From positions 1 through 20,224 of the forward strand of contig JAUHVN010000017.1 in assembly GCA_030425055.1 (NCBI GenBank): a stretch of DNA of 20,224 bases. The letters run 5' to 3'. The stretch is from Actinomycetes bacterium. GTDB taxonomy: Bacteria; Actinomycetota; Actinomycetes; Actinomycetales; Microbacteriaceae. A program made the position numbers and the translations under genes. This document shows, one piece after another, positions 6,572 to 13,143 of the stretch (position 1 is the first letter of the stretch; the number at the start of each line of letters is the position of its first letter). Below the pieces are notes generated by a model, which saw nothing but the letters and a program-made list of their open reading frames with translations, was not told the DNA's origin and did not search any database.

Positions 6572-7711
6572 CTATTGCTTGGTGACCTGGTCGAACGAGA
6601 GCTCGACGGGGGTCTCGCGCTCGAAGAGCGACACGAGCACGGTGAGCTTGCCGCTCTCGGGCTTGATCTCGCTGATCGAACCCGGCAGGCCCGCGAACGA
6701 GCCCTCCTTGATCGTGATCGTCTCGCCGACCTCGAAGTCGACCTCGGTGACGACGCTGCGCGCGACGGGCTGGCCGCCCTTGCCCGCGGGCGCACCGGCC
6801 TTGGCGGGAGCGACCTCCTTGACCTCGACGAGGCTCTTCAGCATGTTGAAGGCCTCTTCGAAGCGCAGCGGGGTCGGGTTGTGGGCGTTGCCGACGAAGC
6901 CGGTGACACCGGGCGTGTGGCGAACGACCGACCAGGTGTCCTCGTTGAGCTCCATGCGCACGAGCACGTAGCCGGGGATCCGGACGCGCGTGACCATCTT
7001 GCGCTGACCGTTCTTGATCTCGACGACGTCCTCCATCGGGACCTCGATCTGGTAGATGTCCTCTTCGACCTCGAGCGTCGACTTGCGCTGCTCGATGTTG
7101 GCCTTCACCTTGCGCTCGAAGCCAGCGTAGGAGTGGATGACGTACCACTTGCCCGGCAGCATGCGCAGGTCGGCGCGGAAGGCCTCGTACGGGTCCTCCT
7201 CGGCGTCGGCGGCATCGACGTCTTCGGGCGCCTCGGCGGCATCCGCCGGCGACACCGAGTCCTCGACATCGTCCACGACTGCGGCGGCGGCGTTGACCTC
7301 GGCGACGAACTCGCCGTCGAGCACGGGGCGGTCCTCCTCGCCGTTGACGTCGGGGCCGTCGTAGGGGGTGACGTCGTCGGCGTGGGCGGCCTCGTACTCG
7401 GCCTCCTCCTCGGCGATCGAGTCGTTGAGCACCTCGGCGGCGGCTTCCGCCTCGTTGGTCTCGTCGATGTTCAGGGCGTCGTTCACGATCGCGTCGGCCT
7501 CCGGGTCCGTGATTTCGATGTCGTCCAGATCGGAGTCGTCGTCCTCCTCCTCGTCGTCGCCGTCGGCGACCACGTGCACGGCGACATGCTCTGCGGCGTC
7601 GCTCGCGTGGATCTCAGCCGCCAGGATGTTGCCCTCCTGAGCCTCGTCCTCTTCGGAGGACTGCTCGGCGGCCGTCGCCCAATCGGCGTCGTCGGAATAT
7701 CTTTCAGACAC
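6572..7711 (-). CDS. nusG: Transcription termination/antitermination protein NusG with a long acidic N-terminal extension
   Basis: NusG binds the RNA polymerase clamp through its NGN domain and Rho or ribosomal protein S10 through its KOW domain. Here the NGN domain is at about residues 186-295 (GKWYVIHSYAGFERKVKANI, RIPGYVLVRM, RHTPGVTGFVG). The KOW domain is at about 325-379 (EGSFAGLPGSISEIKPE). At 379 residues it is twice the length of E. coli NusG. Residues 1-180 form a strongly acidic Asp/Glu/Ala-rich region with no visible domain, including a run of acidic residues near 52-64. Actinobacterial NusG proteins often carry such extensions, though this one is long. The GTG start at 7711 has GGAAGAG (7718-7724) 6 nt upstream, so the extension is genuinely translated. 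A linker at about 298-320 rich in Ala, Gly, Lys and Pro separates the two domains. Confidence 0.97.
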   Translation of the reverse strand: MSERYSDDADWATAAEQSSEEDEAQEGNILAAEIHASDAAEHVAVHVVADGDDEEEDDDSDLDDIEITDPEADAIVNDALNIDETNEAEAAAEVLNDSIAEEEAEYEAAHADDVTPYDGPDVNGEEDRPVLDGEFVAEVNAAAAVVDDVEDSVSPADAAEAPEDVDAADAEEDPYEAFRADLRMLPGKWYVIHSYAGFERKVKANIEQRKSTLEVEEDIYQIEVPMEDVVEIKNGQRKMVTRVRIPGYVLVRMELNEDTWSVVRHTPGVTGFVGNAHNPTPLRFEEAFNMLKSLVEVKEVAPAKAGAPAGKGGQPVARSVVTEVDFEVGETITIKEGSFAGLPGSISEIKPESGKLTVLVSLFERETPVELSFDQVTKQ

Positions 7712-7767
7712 TTGGTTCTCTTCCGTTTCGTGGAGGCCGGATCAATCGTCGGCCCCCGCGTCAGGTC

Positions 7768-8040
7768 TCAGGAGGGGATGCCGAAGACGGCGGTCGCGAC
7801 CCACACGAACAGCAGATCCAGTCCGTACACGACGGCCATCATCACCACGACGAAGCCCAGCACGACGGCCGTGTACTTCAGCAGTTCCTGCCGGGTCGGC
7901 GTGACGACCTTGCGGAGCTCGGCGAAGACCTGCCGGATGAACAGTGCGATGCGCGCGAAGACATTGGGCTTCTTCTCGCGCGGCGCTCCGCCGCCGGCGA
8001 CGATTTCGCCGTTCGGCTCGTCCTGGACCATCGATGCCAC
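7768..8040 (-). CDS. secE: Preprotein translocase subunit SecE
   Basis: SecE is the small clamp subunit of the SecYEG channel in the cytoplasmic membrane. This 90-residue protein has a polar N-terminal stretch, the conserved amphipathic helix with RIALFIRQVFAELRKVVTPT (the family signature, including R-K-V-x-x-P-T), and a single membrane helix at about residues 56-84. It is the short one-helix form usual in actinobacteria. The GTG at 8040 is favoured over the ATG three codons later because GGAAGG (8048-8053) lies 7 nt before the GTG and 16 nt before the ATG. It sits between tRNA-Trp and nusG in the conserved order, and a 56-bp gap separates it from nusG. Confidence 0.96.
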   Translation of the reverse strand: MASMVQDEPNGEIVAGGGAPREKKPNVFARIALFIRQVFAELRKVVTPTRQELLKYTAVVLGFVVVMMAVVYGLDLLFVWVATAVFGIPS

Positions 8041-8057
8041 CTGAATACCTTCCGTGA

Positions 8058-8073
8058 GTCAGCTTCGGCTGAC
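8058..8073 (-). other. Hairpin between tRNA-Trp and secE
   Basis: GTCAGC and GCTGAC (8058-8063 and 8068-8073) form a perfect 6-bp stem with a 4-nt loop (CGAA as transcribed). It lies 3 nt after the tRNA 3' end and 4 nt before the secE ribosome site. It could mark tRNA 3' processing or act as a weak attenuator separating tRNA and mRNA levels. Function is not shown by the sequence. Confidence 0.5.
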
Positions 8074-8076
8074 GCG

Positions 8077-8149
<73 letters not shown>

Positions 8150-8235
8150 AGAGACCGTACGGCCTCGGGATGTCCGCAGTCCTCTGCCGTGTCCTCGAGA
8201 TTTGTGGGCTCTGCCCGTTCGCGGGCACGGCGAAA

Positions 8236-8267
8236 GAATGCAGACTTCAACTGCATTCCCCAGTGTA
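8236..8267 (-). promoter_or_regulatory. Candidate promoter of tRNA-Trp-secE-nusG with an inverted repeat at the start site
   Basis: TACACT (8262-8267, minus strand) fits a -10 hexamer about 105 nt upstream of the tRNA. Directly after it lies a perfect 8-bp inverted repeat, GAATGCAG/CTGCATTC (8236-8243 with 8251-8258, 7-nt loop). It would cover the transcription start and the first transcribed bases, followed by TTT on the minus strand. It may be an operator or a 5' stem-loop. No clear -35 is seen. Confidence 0.4.
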
Positions 8268-8305
8268 CGGCATGCCTCCGAGCCCCGGCGAATCCCGGCG
8301 GGTGC

Positions 8306-8329
8306 CCGTGGGGCCATGGGGACCCACGG
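8306..8329 (-). terminator. Hairpin after the PNPOx-like gene
   Basis: CCGTGGG and CCCACGG (8306-8312 and 8323-8329) form a perfect 7-bp stem with a 10-nt loop, directly after the stop of the flavin-binding-fold gene at 8331. There is no T tract. It is a likely terminator that keeps transcription of this gene from entering the tRNA-Trp promoter. Confidence 0.55.
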
Positions 8330-8330
8330 A

Positions 8331-8771
8331 TCAGTACTGCTGCACGCCGTAGCGGTCGGGCTCCGGACCGCGACCGAAGGCGCGCCCCGACAGCGATTGC
8401 GGGGTGATGCGCACGTAGACGTACTTGAGCGTCGGGATCCAGGGCTTGAGGCCCAGCCCATCCGCCGCTTCGACCTCCGTCGAGGAGTCGAGGGCGCGGG
8501 CATGTCCGCGCACGACGACGCTCCACGCCGCGTCGTCCGTGTAGTCGTCCACCTCGAACAGCACCTCGTCGTTGACGGTCAGCTCGACGAGCTTGCTGCC
8601 CTGAGCCGTGCGGAAGACGATCTCGCCGTCGTCGACGACGTAGTTCACCGGGAAGATGTCGAGCACGTCGCCGACGTGGGTCACCAGGCGCCCGAGCTCA
8701 TGTCTGCCCAGGTGCTCCCAGCATCCGTCGTCATCGAGCACGGTCACCGGTCCAGAGCCCACATCAGCCAT
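8331..8771 (-). CDS. Pyridoxamine 5'-phosphate oxidase-like, split-barrel flavin-binding protein
   Basis: This 146-residue cytosolic protein has the split beta-barrel pattern of the PNPOx-like superfamily (NimA-like branch). It includes CWEHLGRHELGRLVTHVGD, the conserved DIFPVNYVVDDGEIVFRTAQGSKL and EVDDYTDDAAWSVVVRGHARAL. This branch binds FMN or F420 and is often annotated as a flavin-nucleotide-binding protein. The D-x-x-P-V-N-Y and F-R-T-x-x-G-x-K-L segments usually contact the cofactor phosphate. The substrate is unknown, and it need not be a vitamin B6 enzyme. The ATG at 8771 has TAGGCT 6 nt upstream on its strand and no ribosome site, which suggests a leaderless message. It diverges from the TPR-like gene, with 22 bp between start codons. 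Confidence 0.85.
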   Translation of the reverse strand: MADVGSGPVTVLDDDGCWEHLGRHELGRLVTHVGDVLDIFPVNYVVDDGEIVFRTAQGSKLVELTVNDEVLFEVDDYTDDAAWSVVVRGHARALDSSTEVEAADGLGLKPWIPTLKYVYVRITPQSLSGRAFGRGPEPDRYGVQQY

Positions 8772-8777
8772 GCCGCC

Positions 8778-8787
8778 AGCCTACGAT
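8778..8787. promoter_or_regulatory. Bidirectional leaderless promoter with overlapping -10 elements
   Basis: On the minus strand TAGGCT (8783-8778) lies exactly 6 nt before ATG 8771. On the plus strand TACGAT (8782-8787) lies exactly 6 nt before GTG 8794. The two hexamers share the TA base pairs at 8782-8783, so only one polymerase can open this site at a time. Neither gene has a Shine-Dalgarno sequence or room for one. Confidence 0.6.
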
Positions 8788-8793
8788 GGCGCC

Positions 8794-9201
8794 GTGCCCG
8801 TGGAACAGGCCCTGCTCGACTCGTTGTGGGACTTCTCGGATGCCGCCGGGTCGGAGGCGCGGTTGAGGGATGCCGCCGCAGCCGCGGCATCCGCGGGCCT
8901 CACGTTCCTGCACGTCGACGCGCTCCACATGCTCGCGATCGCCGACCCCGAGCACGCGGACGAGTGGACGGATGCCGCGCTCGCCGCGCTCGAGGACGTC
9001 GATGAACCCCGCACGCTGCGCTGGCGGGTCTCGCTCTACAACAACCTCGGCTGGTGGCATGCCGACTCGGGCCGCCCGGACGAGGCGCTGGCCGCATTCG
9101 AGGCCTCGCGCGACGCCGCCGAGCGCTGGGGCACGCCGCAGCAGGTGGCGTGGGCGGACGAGGCGATCGCAGAGGTGCGCGGCGACGCCGGGGATCTCTG
9201 A
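8794..9201 (+). CDS. Small TPR-like helical protein
   Basis: This 135-residue protein is rich in alanine and predicted helices. The segment from about residue 72 to 125 (RWRVSLYNNLGWWHADSGRPDEALAAFEASRDAAERWG) matches a tetratricopeptide repeat, with the typical N-N-L-G-W and A-L-x-A-F-E spacing. A weaker helical pair precedes it. TPR units mediate protein-protein contacts, and no catalytic motif is visible. Similar short proteins are common as conserved hypotheticals in actinobacteria. GTG 8794 is chosen because TACGAT lies 6 nt before it and because an upstream start would overlap the divergent gene. The partner is unknown. The gene ends inside a tandem repeat whose first unit overlaps the stop codon. 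Confidence 0.8.
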   Translation: MPVEQALLDSLWDFSDAAGSEARLRDAAAAAASAGLTFLHVDALHMLAIADPEHADEWTDAALAALEDVDEPRTLRWRVSLYNNLGWWHADSGRPDEALAAFEASRDAAERWGTPQQVAWADEAIAEVRGDAGDL

Positions 9202-9232
9202 ATCGGGGCGGATCGCCGAGTCGGGGCGGATC
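9200..9232. repeat. Two-copy tandem repeat at the 3' end of the TPR-like gene
   Basis: Two 15-bp units (9200-9214 and 9218-9232, consensus GARTCGGGGCGGATC, one difference) repeat with an 18-bp period. The first unit overlaps the stop codon of the TPR-like gene. This could be slippage-generated or part of a larger repeated intergenic element that continues to 9301. Confidence 0.7.
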
Positions 9233-9262
9233 TCGATACGGCCGCTTCGCGGCCTACTCGAT
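9232..9262. repeat. REP-like palindrome between convergent genes
   Basis: A GGCCGC/GCGGCC stem with a TTC loop (9240-9254) is flanked by CTCGATAC and TACTCGAT. From memory, this arrangement resembles an extragenic repeat common in Microbacteriaceae at the ends of genes. Here it probably serves as a bidirectional terminator for the TPR-like gene and the gabD-like gene. Confidence 0.65.
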
Positions 9263-9280
9263 CTTGCGCCGACGAGGCCT

Positions 9281-9301
9281 CAACGCTGCTGCGCAGCATT
9301 G
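9281..9301. terminator. Second hairpin downstream of the gabD-like gene
   Basis: CAACGCTGC (9281-9289) and GCAGCATTG (9293-9301) pair with a single C/A mismatch around a 3-nt loop. The hairpin ends 5 bp from the stop of the minus-strand dehydrogenase, the right place for the terminator of the five-gene operon. Confidence 0.6.
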
Positions 9302-9306
9302 ACCCC

Positions 9307-10668
9307 TCACGGCGCAATGCGGATGAGCTTCTTGTTCACGAACTCGTCGGCCGCCAGCAGACCCATCTCGCGCGAGGTACCCGAGCGCTTCACGCCGCCG
9401 AAGGGCAGCTCGGGCGAATCGGCCAGCACGCAGTTGACATAGACCATTCCGGCGTCGATGCGGTTCGCGACGCGCTCGGCCTGCTCGGGGTCGGTCGTGT
9501 AGACGTACGACCCGAGCCCGTAGGTGGTGTCGTTCGCGAGCGCGACCGCCTCGTCCTCGCTCGAGACGCGGTAGACGACGCCGGCGGGGCCGAACAGCTC
9601 CTGACCGTATACGTCCATGTCCTTCGTCACGCCCGTGAGCACGGTCGGCGAGTAGTACGCACCGTCGCGCGTGCCGCCGGCGACGAGCGTCGCGCCCTGG
9701 GCGACGGCGTTGTCGATCTGGGCCTGCAGTCCCTCGGCCGCCTTCAGCGACGAGAGCGGGCCGAGCAGCGTGTCCTCGGCGAAGGGGTCGCCCATCTTGG
9801 TGCCGGTCATCGCGGCGGTGAACTTCTCGACGAAGGCGTCGTAGAGGTCGTCGGCGATGATGAAGCGCTTGGGTGCGTTGCAGGACTGGCCGTTGTTGTC
9901 CATGCGCGCCTCGACCGCGGCATCCACCGTCGCGTCGAGGTCGGTGGTGCTCAGCACGATGAACGGGTCCGATCCGCCGAGCTCGAGCGCGACCTTCTTG
10001 AGGTTGCGGCCCGCAACCTCGGCCACGGCGGCGCCCGCACGCTCCGAGCCGGTCACCGACACGCCCTGCACGCGCGGGTCGGCGATGATGGCGGCCGACT
10101 GCTCGTGCGACACGTACAGGTTGGTGTAGACGCCCTCGGGGAAGCCTGCGTCGGCGTACATGCGGGCGATCGCCGCTGCCGACTCGGGGCACTGCTCGGC
10201 GTGCTTGAGCACGATGGTGTTGCCGAGCACGATGTTCGGCGCCGCGAAGCGGGCGACCTGGTAGTACGGGAAGTTCCACGGCATGATGCCCAGCAGCACG
10301 CCCAGCGGCGCCTTGCGCACGACCGCGGTGCCCTCGCCCAGGATGTCGAGCGGCTGGTCCTTGGTGATCGCCTCGGCATTGTCGGCGTAGAAGTCGGTGA
10401 TGTCGGCGGCGAAGTCGACCTCGCCCTCGGCGGCGGCGAGCGGCTTGCCCATCTCGCGCACGATGATCGCCGACAGCTCGTCACGACGCTCGCGGTGCAG
10501 CTCGGCGACACGGCGGATGAGGCGCGCGCGCTCGGCGATGTCGGTCTCGCGCCAGGCTCCGTACGCGGCGTGGGCGGTGGCCAGCGCCGACTCGACCTCT
10601 GCGTCGGTCAGCGTGGGATAGGTCGCCTCGGTCTCGCCGGTCGCAGGGTTCACGACTGCGTAGCTCAT
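9307..10668 (-). CDS. gabD: Succinate-semialdehyde dehydrogenase-like aldehyde dehydrogenase (GabD1/Sad-type)
   Basis: This 453-residue enzyme is a full-length member of the aldehyde dehydrogenase superfamily. It shows PLGVLLGIMPWNFPYYQVAR (residues 121-140), the NAD(P)-phosphate Lys155 region (TIVLKHAEQCPE), VTGSERAGAAVAE, the general base Glu229 in LELGGSDPF, and the catalytic Cys263 in NNGQSCNAPKRF. The C-terminal PELPFGGVKRSGTSRE is also typical. The short N-terminus and overall wording match GabD1-type succinate-semialdehyde dehydrogenases of actinobacteria as I remember them. As the last gene of the gabT operon it should oxidise succinic semialdehyde to succinate. It may also act on 4-aminobutanal, since no second aldehyde dehydrogenase is present. 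Start ATG 10668 has GGAG 9 nt upstream. It lies 43 bp after the permease gene. Confidence 0.93.
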   Translation of the reverse strand: MSYAVVNPATGETEATYPTLTDAEVESALATAHAAYGAWRETDIAERARLIRRVAELHRERRDELSAIIVREMGKPLAAAEGEVDFAADITDFYADNAEAITKDQPLDILGEGTAVVRKAPLGVLLGIMPWNFPYYQVARFAAPNIVLGNTIVLKHAEQCPESAAAIARMYADAGFPEGVYTNLYVSHEQSAAIIADPRVQGVSVTGSERAGAAVAEVAGRNLKKVALELGGSDPFIVLSTTDLDATVDAAVEARMDNNGQSCNAPKRFIIADDLYDAFVEKFTAAMTGTKMGDPFAEDTLLGPLSSLKAAEGLQAQIDNAVAQGATLVAGGTRDGAYYSPTVLTGVTKDMDVYGQELFGPAGVVYRVSSEDEAVALANDTTYGLGSYVYTTDPEQAERVANRIDAGMVYVNCVLADSPELPFGGVKRSGTSREMGLLAADEFVNKKLIRIAP

Positions 10669-10711
10669 GCTCAGGTCTCCGATCGATTGGGTGGATGGGT
10701 CAAGTCTGCCT

Positions 10712-12256
10712 TCAGCGCCGGGTGCGCCGCAGGCTTTCGGGAGCTTCGAGAGAAAGTGTCTCGCCGCGGAAGAACGCCGGACGCTTCATCGCCTGCCAGA
10801 ACATGATGATCAGGCCCAGCCCGATGATGACGACGCCCAGCACGAACACGCTGCCGACGCCGAACCACTCGGTCCCGCTGCCGTAGTCGGGGTCGAGGCT
10901 CTCGACGAGCGTGATCACGAACAGCGCAACGAGGATGACCCCGCCGACGAGGGGGAAGAGCAGCGTGAAGAAGAACGAGCGCACCGAGTCGGTCCACTGG
11001 CGTCGGAAGTACCACACGCACGCGAACGCGGTGATGCCGTAGTAGAAGCAGATCATCATGCCGAGCGTCGTGATGGTGTCCCACAGTACGTTCTCGTTGA
11101 CGAAGCGCATGACCGCGTAGAAGACGGATGCCACCACCGCCGAGACGATCGTCGCGAACCCCGGCGTGAAGAAGCGGGGGTTCACCTCGGCGAACTTCTT
11201 CGGCAGCGCGCCGTAGTGGCCCATGGCCAGCAGCGTGCGCGCGGGCGACACGAACGTCGACTGCAGCGATGACGCCGAACTGGTGAGCACCGCGAGCGAG
11301 ACGAGGAAGGCGAGCGGACCGAGGATCGGGCCCGACAGGTAGAAGAAGACGTTCGCCTGGATGTCGGGATTGCCCAGGCCCAGACCGCCTTCGCCGATGC
11401 CGGCGAACGCGAGCAGCGACACCGAGATCAGCAGGTACAGGCTCACGATCGTGATGACGGTGAGGGTCGCCGCGCGGCCGGGCGTGCGCTCGGGGTCCTT
11501 CGTCTCCTCGTTCATGGTGAGGGTGACGTCCCACCCCCAGAAGATGAAGATCGACAGCGACAGGCCGGCGACGATCGCGATGGCGGGCGTGACGACGAAG
11601 GGGTTGAACCAGGATGCCTCGACCGGGCTCGCATCGAACGCGGTGCCGTTCGCGACGTGGACGATCGCGGCGATCGAGAAGACCACGAGCACGAGCACCT
11701 GGAAGCTGACGAGCACGTACTGCAGCTTCTGCGTGGTCTGCATGTCGCGGTACGAGATGACCGTCGCGCCGAGCATGAACAGCAGGCACACCGCGACGTT
11801 GATGAAGGGGTTGAACGCGAGCTCGGCGATCGTGCCCGGGCTGCCCGAGAGCTGATCGACGAGCAGGAAGAGGAACTCGACGGCGATGCCGGCGAGGTTC
11901 GACAGCACGAGGATCGTCGCGGCGATGAGGCCCCACCCGGCCATCCAGCCCACCCAGGGGCCGAAAGCGCGCGCGGCCCACGTGAACGACGTGCCCGAGT
12001 CGGGCATCCGCCGATTGAGTTCGCGGTACCCGAACGCCACCAGCAGCATCGGGATGAAGCCGAGCAGGATGATCGCCGGCACCTGGAAGCCGACCTCCGA
12101 CACCGTCGGGCCGAGGGCCGCCGTCAGCGTGTACGCGGGAGCGATGCACGAGATGCCGATCACGACGGCGCCGATGAGGCCGACGGTGCCGGCGCTCAGG
12201 CCCTTCTTCGACAGGCCTCCGTCGACCGGATCGCCGGTCTTCGTCGTCTCGGTCAC
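10712..12256 (-). CDS. APC-family amino acid/polyamine permease
   Basis: This 514-residue cytoplasmic membrane protein belongs to the amino acid-polyamine-organocation superfamily. The first helix carries the glycine-rich signature GLIGAVVIGISCIAPAYTLT. About twelve hydrophobic segments follow, with the family's FGYRELNRRMPDSGTSFTWA (after helix 2) and a middle FWGWDVTLTMNEETKDPERTPGRAA. The C-terminal tail is cytoplasmic. Family members import amino acids or amines by proton or sodium symport. The operon suggests putrescine, GABA or a related amine, but specificity cannot be read from the sequence. The GTG start at 12256 overlaps the TGA stop of the stress-protein gene (GTGA, 12256-12253), which implies translational coupling. 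Confidence 0.92.
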   Translation of the reverse strand: MTETTKTGDPVDGGLSKKGLSAGTVGLIGAVVIGISCIAPAYTLTAALGPTVSEVGFQVPAIILLGFIPMLLVAFGYRELNRRMPDSGTSFTWAARAFGPWVGWMAGWGLIAATILVLSNLAGIAVEFLFLLVDQLSGSPGTIAELAFNPFINVAVCLLFMLGATVISYRDMQTTQKLQYVLVSFQVLVLVVFSIAAIVHVANGTAFDASPVEASWFNPFVVTPAIAIVAGLSLSIFIFWGWDVTLTMNEETKDPERTPGRAATLTVITIVSLYLLISVSLLAFAGIGEGGLGLGNPDIQANVFFYLSGPILGPLAFLVSLAVLTSSASSLQSTFVSPARTLLAMGHYGALPKKFAEVNPRFFTPGFATIVSAVVASVFYAVMRFVNENVLWDTITTLGMMICFYYGITAFACVWYFRRQWTDSVRSFFFTLLFPLVGGVILVALFVITLVESLDPDYGSGTEWFGVGSVFVLGVVIIGLGLIIMFWQAMKRPAFFRGETLSLEAPESLRRTRR

Positions 12257-13143
12257 GACGGGTCACCTCCCTCGGCCGCGCGCGAGCGCGGAACGACCAT
12301 CATGGGCACCGGCAGTTCGCGCAGCATCTTCGTCGCCGTCGAGCCGAGGAACAGCCGCTTGGGCTGCGCGAGACGGCTCGATCCGACGAGCACGATCTCG
12401 CCGGGCTCCCAGTCGAGCGCGGCGACGGCCTCTTCGATGCTCTCGCCGTCGCCGACGACGACGCGGCTCTCGATGCCGTCGGGCAGGGATGACTGCGCGC
12501 GCGCCAGCACGTCCTGCGCGTGGGCGGCGCCCGCGACCCGGATCACGCCGGTGTCGACGGTGGCGGGCAGATCGACCGTCACCAGCGAGACGAGCCGCAC
12601 GCGTGCGCCGGTGGCCGTCGCCAGCCGCACGGCCTCGGCCATGACCTCGTCGGCACCCGGTCGGGTTCCCAGCGCCACGGTGATGCGCGGGATGCCCGCG
12701 TCGAGCGGCGTCTTGCGCGCGCCGCGGGGCACGAGGACCACCGGGACGTCGGCGGTGTGCACCAGCTCTGCCGCCGTCGTGCCGACACGGTGACGGCCGC
12801 GCACCGATCCGTCCGCGCCGCCGACGACGAGGTGACCGGCGCCCACGTCGTGCGCCGCCTGCAGCAGCCCCTCGCCGAACGAGTCGGCGAACCGCACGTG
12901 CTCGGTGTGGGCGAGACCGTCGGGCAGGTCGGCGACGGCGTCGGCGAGCCAGGCATCCGCCTGGTCCTGCAGGTACCGGTCGTAGCCCGACTTCGGCGGC
13001 GTGATGACGCTGCGCGTGTCGGCGGGCAGCACGATCACACTGTGCAGGTCGGCGCCGGATGCCTGCGCCAGCCGGGTGCCGAGGGCGAGCGCGTCGCGCC
13101 CCGCCTTGGTCGCGGTGTACCCGACGACCACCGGAGCGCTCAT
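12253..13143 (-). CDS. Tandem-domain universal stress protein (UspA family)
   Basis: This 296-residue cytosolic protein consists of two UspA domains, residues 1-142 (VVVGYTATKAGRDALALGTR to VGTTAAELVHTADVPVVLVP) and about 150-286 (ITVALGTRPGADEVMAEAVR to LGSTATKMLRELPVPMMVVP). In both halves the ATP-type glycine motif is only partly kept. Gly-Thr or Gly-Ser at the end is present, but the usual G-x2-G-x9-G spacing is off by one in the first domain and lacks its second glycine in the other, so nucleotide binding is uncertain. It overlaps puo upstream by ATGA (13143-13140) and the permease downstream by GTGA. Universal stress proteins are often found fused to, or next to, transporters. Here it may tune uptake or cope with the peroxide made by putrescine oxidase. 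That role is inference. Confidence 0.9.
   Translation of the reverse strand: MSAPVVVGYTATKAGRDALALGTRLAQASGADLHSVIVLPADTRSVITPPKSGYDRYLQDQADAWLADAVADLPDGLAHTEHVRFADSFGEGLLQAAHDVGAGHLVVGGADGSVRGRHRVGTTAAELVHTADVPVVLVPRGARKTPLDAGIPRITVALGTRPGADEVMAEAVRLATATGARVRLVSLVTVDLPATVDTGVIRVAGAAHAQDVLARAQSSLPDGIESRVVVGDGESIEEAVAALDWEPGEIVLVGSSRLAQPKRLFLGSTATKMLRELPVPMMVVPRSRAAEGGDPS

Noticed and set aside
6296..8044. Long plus-strand open frame of 582 codons opposite rplK, nusG and secE
   Set aside because: It is antisense to three well-recognised genes, its product is Asp/Arg/Gly/Leu-rich low complexity, and it has no family motifs. It arises from high GC and the Glu/Asp codons of nusG.
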